Assembly (NCBI GenBank): GCA_009859145.1
Contig: VRVR01000019.1
Coordinates: 31,073-95,072 of the forward strand
Direction of reading: 5' to 3'
DNA from: Andalucia godoyi
Lineage: Eukaryota > Discoba > Jakobea > Jakobida > Andaluciidae
Length of the DNA: 64,000 nucleotides
The translations under genes and the position numbers were made by a program. Each line of letters begins with the position of its first letter. The stretch's first letter is position 1. Positions 61,401 to 64,000 of this stretch are shown here, piece after piece. The notes under the pieces are model-generated. The model was given only the letters and a program-made list of their open reading frames with translations. It ran no database searches and was not told the DNA's origin.

Positions 61401-64000
61401 TGTCTTTTGCCCAAAGCGACAAGCAAGTGAGTAAACGGGCTTGAACAATGCATTGGATCGCAGTTGCAACACAGACCGTGTCCTCGACAGGTAAGTGGAC
61501 GGAAATACAGACGCTGCACCAGCAGGCACTTCTGGAATAATATACAATTCGGTGGAGTTTGCAGAAGAGTCCCGTCCTCCCAGAGAAATTTCAATCAGAC
61601 ACCTTGAAGAAGAGGAGCAAGCCACTGCAGTTGGAACGAACAAGCAGCGCACCATTCTAGAAGACGTGAATGCAACTGAAAACGTCACGGACGGCAAGGA
61701 ACAAAACAAACTGTTCGACAAATCAAGAAAATGATCTCCGGTTACGATCAATGTTGTCGGAGAAGTAGAGGAAACAGCGGCAGGGAATACCGACTGGACG
61801 TGGAACAAAGCATGAAAATGTATGTCAACAGGATCGGAAGCAAACCGCAGATTGTGGTTCTGCGACAGGAAGACCGGGACAAATCCATGCACAATGCGAT
61901 GATCTGAGGGTGGTAAACAGTTGATTATATTCACCAGCAGATCTGCAGAAAGGCTTGGGCCGATCATCAGCGTGCTGGAAAACCCGGTCGATCCAAAAAC
62001 GCAACGCAAGTCCGAAAAGAACAGCGAACCAACAGAGAAACTCGTCGTCAAGTGCAGATCAAGAGTTCCAGAGAATTGACTCGACAAGTAACTAGGCTGG
62101 TTTGTAGATGAGAAATTTAGAGGTTTCATCACCGTAAAAGGAGCTTGTGGAATGTCAGAAAATGGAGACAATCGCAGAGATATTGAAGTCCCTTGAGGAG
62201 AGGCGTCGGGAAGCATCAGCGACGTGGAAATAACAGGAGAAAATCCACGAATCGAAATCCACGTTGCACCAAAGACAATCCAGGCATCCAAAAACGTCGA
62301 CGACAATACAATTCTTGACCCACCAGTCCATTCAGAAAAATCAGGAACCAAGGATATTTGTGGAGGGGAATCCAGCAATTGCAGGAGCGCGAGGGAGCTT
62401 GTGGTTCTACGCGCATCAGCTGAAATTGTTCTGAGAAGCACAGCAGAAGTCCCAATGGGATGCTCGACGACGGAAAACGGCACAAGGCCCCAATCTCCAC
62501 AAACAACCAGAGCAGAAGAAAGGAACTGAACACTACCTGTAGCCCACGCGCTTATGAAAGAAGACGGAGACGAAAGAGCACAAACCGCGGAAATAACGTG
62601 CAGGTCTCGGCCTCGAACATAGAAAAACTGGCCATTGAGCTTTGAAAGAGTTTCTACAAAAACGAAATCAGGAAAAGTGGATTCCACTCGAGCTTCCACA
62701 ATAGAACTTCGGAAGACAGCGAGCGTAAAGACGTTACTGTCGTGTACCAACTTCAGAGGTGCGGCAAACGAGGGAGAGATTGTCGAAACGTCACAGTATA
62801 CCACCGAGTGGCTTACGTGCCAAAAAGCAGAAACAAGAACTGAGTCAATATCACAGAAGAATGAAAACCTACCAAATATGCTAGCGAATGGAAACAAGTT
62901 TAGATCATGCAACACTCCAGAAGCATCAGCAGCTGTCACTGCAGAGGAGTTGAATGCAGGAAACATGTCGATCACCGAATCCAGGAATGGTGGAAGCGCC
63001 AAAATGGTCAGGAAGTCGATATGCTTCAATCGAGGTGCAAGGCAAAAGGAAGTCTCAATGCTGCCATCTCCAATTCGAGACTTTGGTGTCTCCAAAACGG
63101 TCCTTGTCTTTCCACCGAAAACACAGCGCAAGGTGTTGCGCAGAAACGATGGAAATACAATGTAAACGGATGAACCTCCGGAGTCCAGCAATAATTGTGA
63201 CGGCTTTGCAATTTGAGGTGTGACGTCACTCCTGAAGACGAGTAAAGTTGCATTGTTGTGCATTGACGTACATACTCCGTCCTGGATACAGATACTCAAT
63301 GAGACCACATAGGGGACCTCATGCCCTCGGTCGCTCGCAGGAAAGCGGCACAAAACAGAGGACGAAGAAACGAACAACGACGAAGTCGGTGGGAAATGAT
63401 TCAATGCCTCAGAAAACCAGTGGCATGATCGCTGAGGTTGGTCAGCGATCATGAAATTGCTTCCGATTACCGTCACTACTGCTTCGGATTTCCCAAGAAC
63501 AACAGAATTCATAACAGAATACAGCATCGGCTGCGAGGCTAGATAGAATGATTGCAGCCCAGAAGAAAACTCAAATTCAAAACCATCCATTGACAAGTAG
63601 ATCGCAGAAAAGCCAGAATCTAACGAAGATAATGGGATACTAACCACTCTTGACCAATCATCTGTTGTGGTTTGGGCTTCGACAAAATCAAAATGAAATC
63701 TTCCAACAGCAATAAACACAGTTCCCGATCGAAAACTCTGTGAGAAAGCATCAGAAGTACGGAGCACCAAACTCCTCTCCGAGGACACTGTAGCCGGAGT
63801 CTCGGTGCTCAGCTGAACAGACGAAACATTGGATAACGGAACGTAAAAGGAGACCAAAAAATGACTGCTCCAAAAACTCCGAACATCTGTGGAGAATTCC
63901 AGCAGCAAGATCCCGTCAAAATGGGTCGGAAACCCGGAGGAACAATTGAAAACAATCCTGCCTACCCGACAGCTTCCAGACACCTCCAAGCTTTCGCTGT
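55416..64000 (-). CDS. Giant multi-span membrane protein with IPT/TIG and GCC2/GCC3-type cysteine repeats (N-terminus beyond window)
   Basis: The frame is open to the right edge, so the start is outside. At least 2,860 residues are visible. Residues 1-1050 are IPT/TIG-like beta repeats (for example GSTAGGTVVFVQGSGFSGI). About 1050-1600 is a block of CPAG.YC, CPPG.FC and CKPGTY motifs, the GCC2/GCC3 or ephrin-receptor-like Cys repeats. After a beta-rich stem, about ten membrane spans follow from about 2050 (YLVLYFVIAFFAILVTFSFWI) to near 2590, split by an acidic cytoplasmic loop (DDDDEDVEDAF). The C-terminal tail ends in a His-Ala repeat from a microsatellite. The topology resembles meckelin (TMEM67) and Cys-rich membrane proteins of algae and oomycetes, but I cannot assign a family. 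A large surface receptor or adhesion protein is likely. Confidence 0.82.
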   Translation of the reverse strand, partial: SESLEVSGSCRVGRIVFNCSSGFPTHFDGILLLEFSTDVRSFWSSHFLVSFYVPLSNVSSVQLSTETPATVSSERSLVLRTSDAFSQSFRSGTVFIAVGRFHFDFVEAQTTTDDWSRVVSIPLSSLDSGFSAIYLSMDGFEFEFSSGLQSFYLASQPMLYSVMNSVVLGKSEAVVTVIGSNFMIADQPQRSCHWFSEALNHFPPTSSLFVSSSSVLCRFPASDRGHEVPYVVSLSICIQDGVCTSMHNNATLLVFRSDVTPQIAKPSQLLLDSGGSSVYIVFPSFLRNTLRCVFGGKTRTVLETPKSRIGDGSIETSFCLAPRLKHIDFLTILALPPFLDSVIDMFPAFNSSAVTAADASGVLHDLNLFPFASIFGRFSFFCDIDSVLVSAFWHVSHSVVYCDVSTISPSFAAPLKLVHDSNVFTLAVFRSSIVEARVESTFPDFVFVETLSKLNGQFFYVRGRDLHVISAVCALSSPSSFISAWATGSVQFLSSALVVCGDWGLVPFSVVEHPIGTSAVLLRTISADARRTTSSLALLQLLDSPPQISLVPDFSEWTGGSRIVLSSTFLDAWIVFGATWISIRGFSPVISTSLMLPDASPQGTSISLRLSPFSDIPQAPFTVMKPLNFSSTNQPSYLSSQFSGTLDLHLTTSFSVGSLFFSDLRCVFGSTGFSSTLMIGPSLSADLLVNIINCLPPSDHRIVHGFVPVFLSQNHNLRFASDPVDIHFHALFHVQSVFPAAVSSTSPTTLIVTGDHFLDLSNSLFCSLPSVTFSVAFTSSRMVRCLFVPTAVACSSSSRCLIEISLGGRDSSANSTELYIIPEVPAGAASVFPSTYLSRTRSVLQLRSNALFKPVYSLACRFGQKTFVRISYINSSFALCGVPGRASLTANVDFVRMQITQAPFHFSDVSVSFSAYSSSAERSLYPPSHLRIRDGVQILALVPSSGSTAGGTVVFVQGSGFSGIHTRVLCRFGTLFSSRPAKILSDTMLVCVSPPVFAQAHMQHDTNEYMRIDSRQLWSTRHVVLSLVSSEGVPLVNSTRISGRNFHYFPCPPGMYCISELALPVPIGTFSNSASRSNFSLCVPGTYQDILGQLDCFPCPVGRICPFSGMRTPLLCPAGRVCNVTGLVISRGLCPPGHYCPLGTISYSPNTTIPNRPIPCGAGVYCSEGTRQEQPSIDGDFGTSQPCFGGFVCLPTASDPRGSYACPPGFYCAPEVQIDGRLATLPKPCPPGSFCNGTANVNATQCKPGTYADGYGSILCKQCPFGFLCQGFGTRKPDLCPAGFVCVTRGLSAPMDLCPAGFYCGRGIATDTPLGDGFPDDGIRRPKKCDAGTYCLAGVKSKEVRVAQIGYPQHCLAGTYCLEGTPTMVGIECTPGFYCPPASSQPVSTIPGFIAPGYRSVRPIPCQPGTYAPNSSMYDCISCPVGRTCPFQATAVPVVCPPGTFRNLSDGISCVSCPAGTWSEVEGLSGVSLCKECPEGRVCPMPGLAKLSSSNPCPEGFTCGSRVTLSLQRNNPCPATHSCSIQTYADSSESFTCPAGYVCPPGTSFSGRRRVPCVPGYYCPPGLTKAENDEYRCPRGTTSRMAARVYSDCQKDFEWLLSHGGYVDSINPIVLDSATKAKAEVFGFSFVEAQVLRSASSGGVRSAGAQSTSFSIIKFPTLGYMRLTFSLGNLTDFVLNDDYRISIFAGETEADILPSDADGDGELDTFPERLADDEYLLAAGQEFDASFPFVVYYFAQRPMYLRVSIELMYGVLSGFKDSFLGVSTASFIAPSRGVLGSTASFFAILPRFDDISLLLNPPPAEDALGQTGIVPISKAHQQVLIRNEDDLRVQPDDFWVERQPALLVPYLPYASRCDTFDSLAPFSALFESEEYCSLVPAGQTVPVNEFNPFGGSPYGDSCSYSISCYYEENIAGTAQAPRWYEIEAQSDPLFYITTDPIDAATTSSGGGSYVSQLLGTQFIPVLVEGPPGVVGGTPSSVTFEVGYYQMAPNVKRIVLAQYVYSFSSAPESYVFGNASSETISIGNVTEGGSSSTSSQPQVILPFTISFRSLTYFELLNLFAFSLPLYLVLYFVIAFFAILVTFSFWIVHRVFTKLKHPPGLRFFACVSLMAPPPFIGSFLVLAPSFAVLAIAWSILNAGVFDSVPADWNAAAAADEETLLKYRAGRFGLCNLVVGVFMCLKGVNLFVLDRGDNNPRLLKPDDEELWYPLFWKRSHMLFIGFINVLFLVVLLEFSYSKTFAENIYVFVIVLKVVGMLHEKLMMDVLYEALFVVPYGIALLLTQFTMTLGASTFTDFVIGFFIDLILAILQRLYFDPALGKFLAQIPGYIGLIKRFFKNLLKRMKRKSQSTRQANNNSMLSNADADGDGATDDSSSARLSDDDDEDVEDAFNLKEELHLISAMVESMVVYSIDDCALIFSPIFITYLFVFRKETLISELYGIRDQDFVFYVVFTLVIMFAQMVMDVFLDNIMELFYGWKTFEYIKFTRDRYNRRQTDWRGMDDQMNEALPAEIRSIDHLCFSPQYFFQCGLFAAGLIYTVFSVEIMFRQEYVMFDDPLFAILVPLLLVSCGGVASVLMWLREKLGIWKVRSDIDALERLRTGSEGADAEEAAYRRQLGSEFEATRWAVDDALLMAPTGADGSLSERMMNDETREEFLRVNRPWIVERIAMFLADQESLDASPTDVALSVVDMLSKETDFQSLSKLTDFPAAPKAPSQADFSLSEPVLLQPPSTKTAAAATGTKGRLSMADRASAAASTPIPTPILATLDDDDGDGDDVLEETDGAAVLAAQNLSAATLALAQEWISLMRLKQRAHAHAHAHAHAHAHAHAHAHAHAHAHAHGRMTGSKRVISGKTDTDWT
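55478..55562. repeat. Hexanucleotide microsatellite (GTGCGT)n inside a gene
   Basis: About 14 tandem units near the 3' end of the giant membrane-protein gene. On the minus strand they encode about 14 His-Ala pairs. A multiple of six keeps the frame whatever the copy number. Confidence 0.9.

Noticed and set aside
1-64000. tRNA, rRNA or CRISPR array
   Set aside because: I found no cloverleaf with a GGTTCGA-type B box in the gaps, no rRNA core sequence, and no regularly spaced identical repeats.
1-64000. Bacterial chromosome
   Set aside because: RPS18, RIOK1, MPDU1 and a mitochondrial carrier are eukaryotic, and there are no operons or Shine-Dalgarno pattern. The ParA-like and Ycf45-like pieces are exceptions within a eukaryotic context.

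Overview
The window is nuclear DNA of a gene-dense, intron-poor eukaryote, probably a protist. Evidence: a cytosolic ribosomal protein (uS13/RPS18), RIO1 kinase, a mitochondrial 2-oxodicarboxylate carrier, the dolichol-mannose factor MPDU1 and a DUF647/RUS protein, all without operon structure. All three standard stop codons are used. A fused, fungal-type fatty acid synthase in one reading frame of about 3,800 codons resembles the arrangement known from thraustochytrids and other stramenopiles. That makes a stramenopile-like lineage a reasonable guess, but it is not proven.

Region A (1 to about 11.6 kb) is an accessory zone: sparse, with short genes and broken pieces. It holds a Cys-His-Asp hydrolase candidate (469-1521), an unrecognised 510-residue protein (1611-3143), and a broken ParA-type ATPase (4508-5411) lying between two direct copies of a palindrome-rich repeat (about 4072-4320 and 5490-5745). 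Next come small, tightly packed genes on alternating strands (5654-7015), two of them membrane proteins, then a Ycf45/SpoIIIAA-like ATPase (7925-8641) and a multi-pass membrane protein (9865-10800). Several pieces here read best if short introns or frameshifts are assumed.

Region B (11.6-31 kb) has three genes on the minus strand: the giant FAS, a two-finger C2HC zinc-finger protein with polyQ and polyN tracts, and a type II membrane protein ending in a Peptidase_S74 self-cleaving chaperone domain.

Region C (31-64 kb) has a carrier gene, a giant secreted IPT/TIG protein (3,810 residues), MPDU1, a protein with six IQ motifs followed by a long coiled coil, RUS, RIOK1, an EF-hand protein, RPS18, and a second giant IPT/TIG protein with cysteine-rich repeats and about ten membrane spans. 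The last gene runs off the right edge. Genes alternate in strand, so most intergenic gaps are divergent promoters of 430-700 bp or convergent ends of 32-180 bp.

The core genes serve unrelated housekeeping roles (lipid synthesis, glycosylation, ribosome biogenesis, translation, metabolite transport). A second theme is very large surface proteins: two IPT/TIG giants and one phage-fibre-like protein. The accessory 11 kb is where horizontally acquired or decaying DNA is concentrated.
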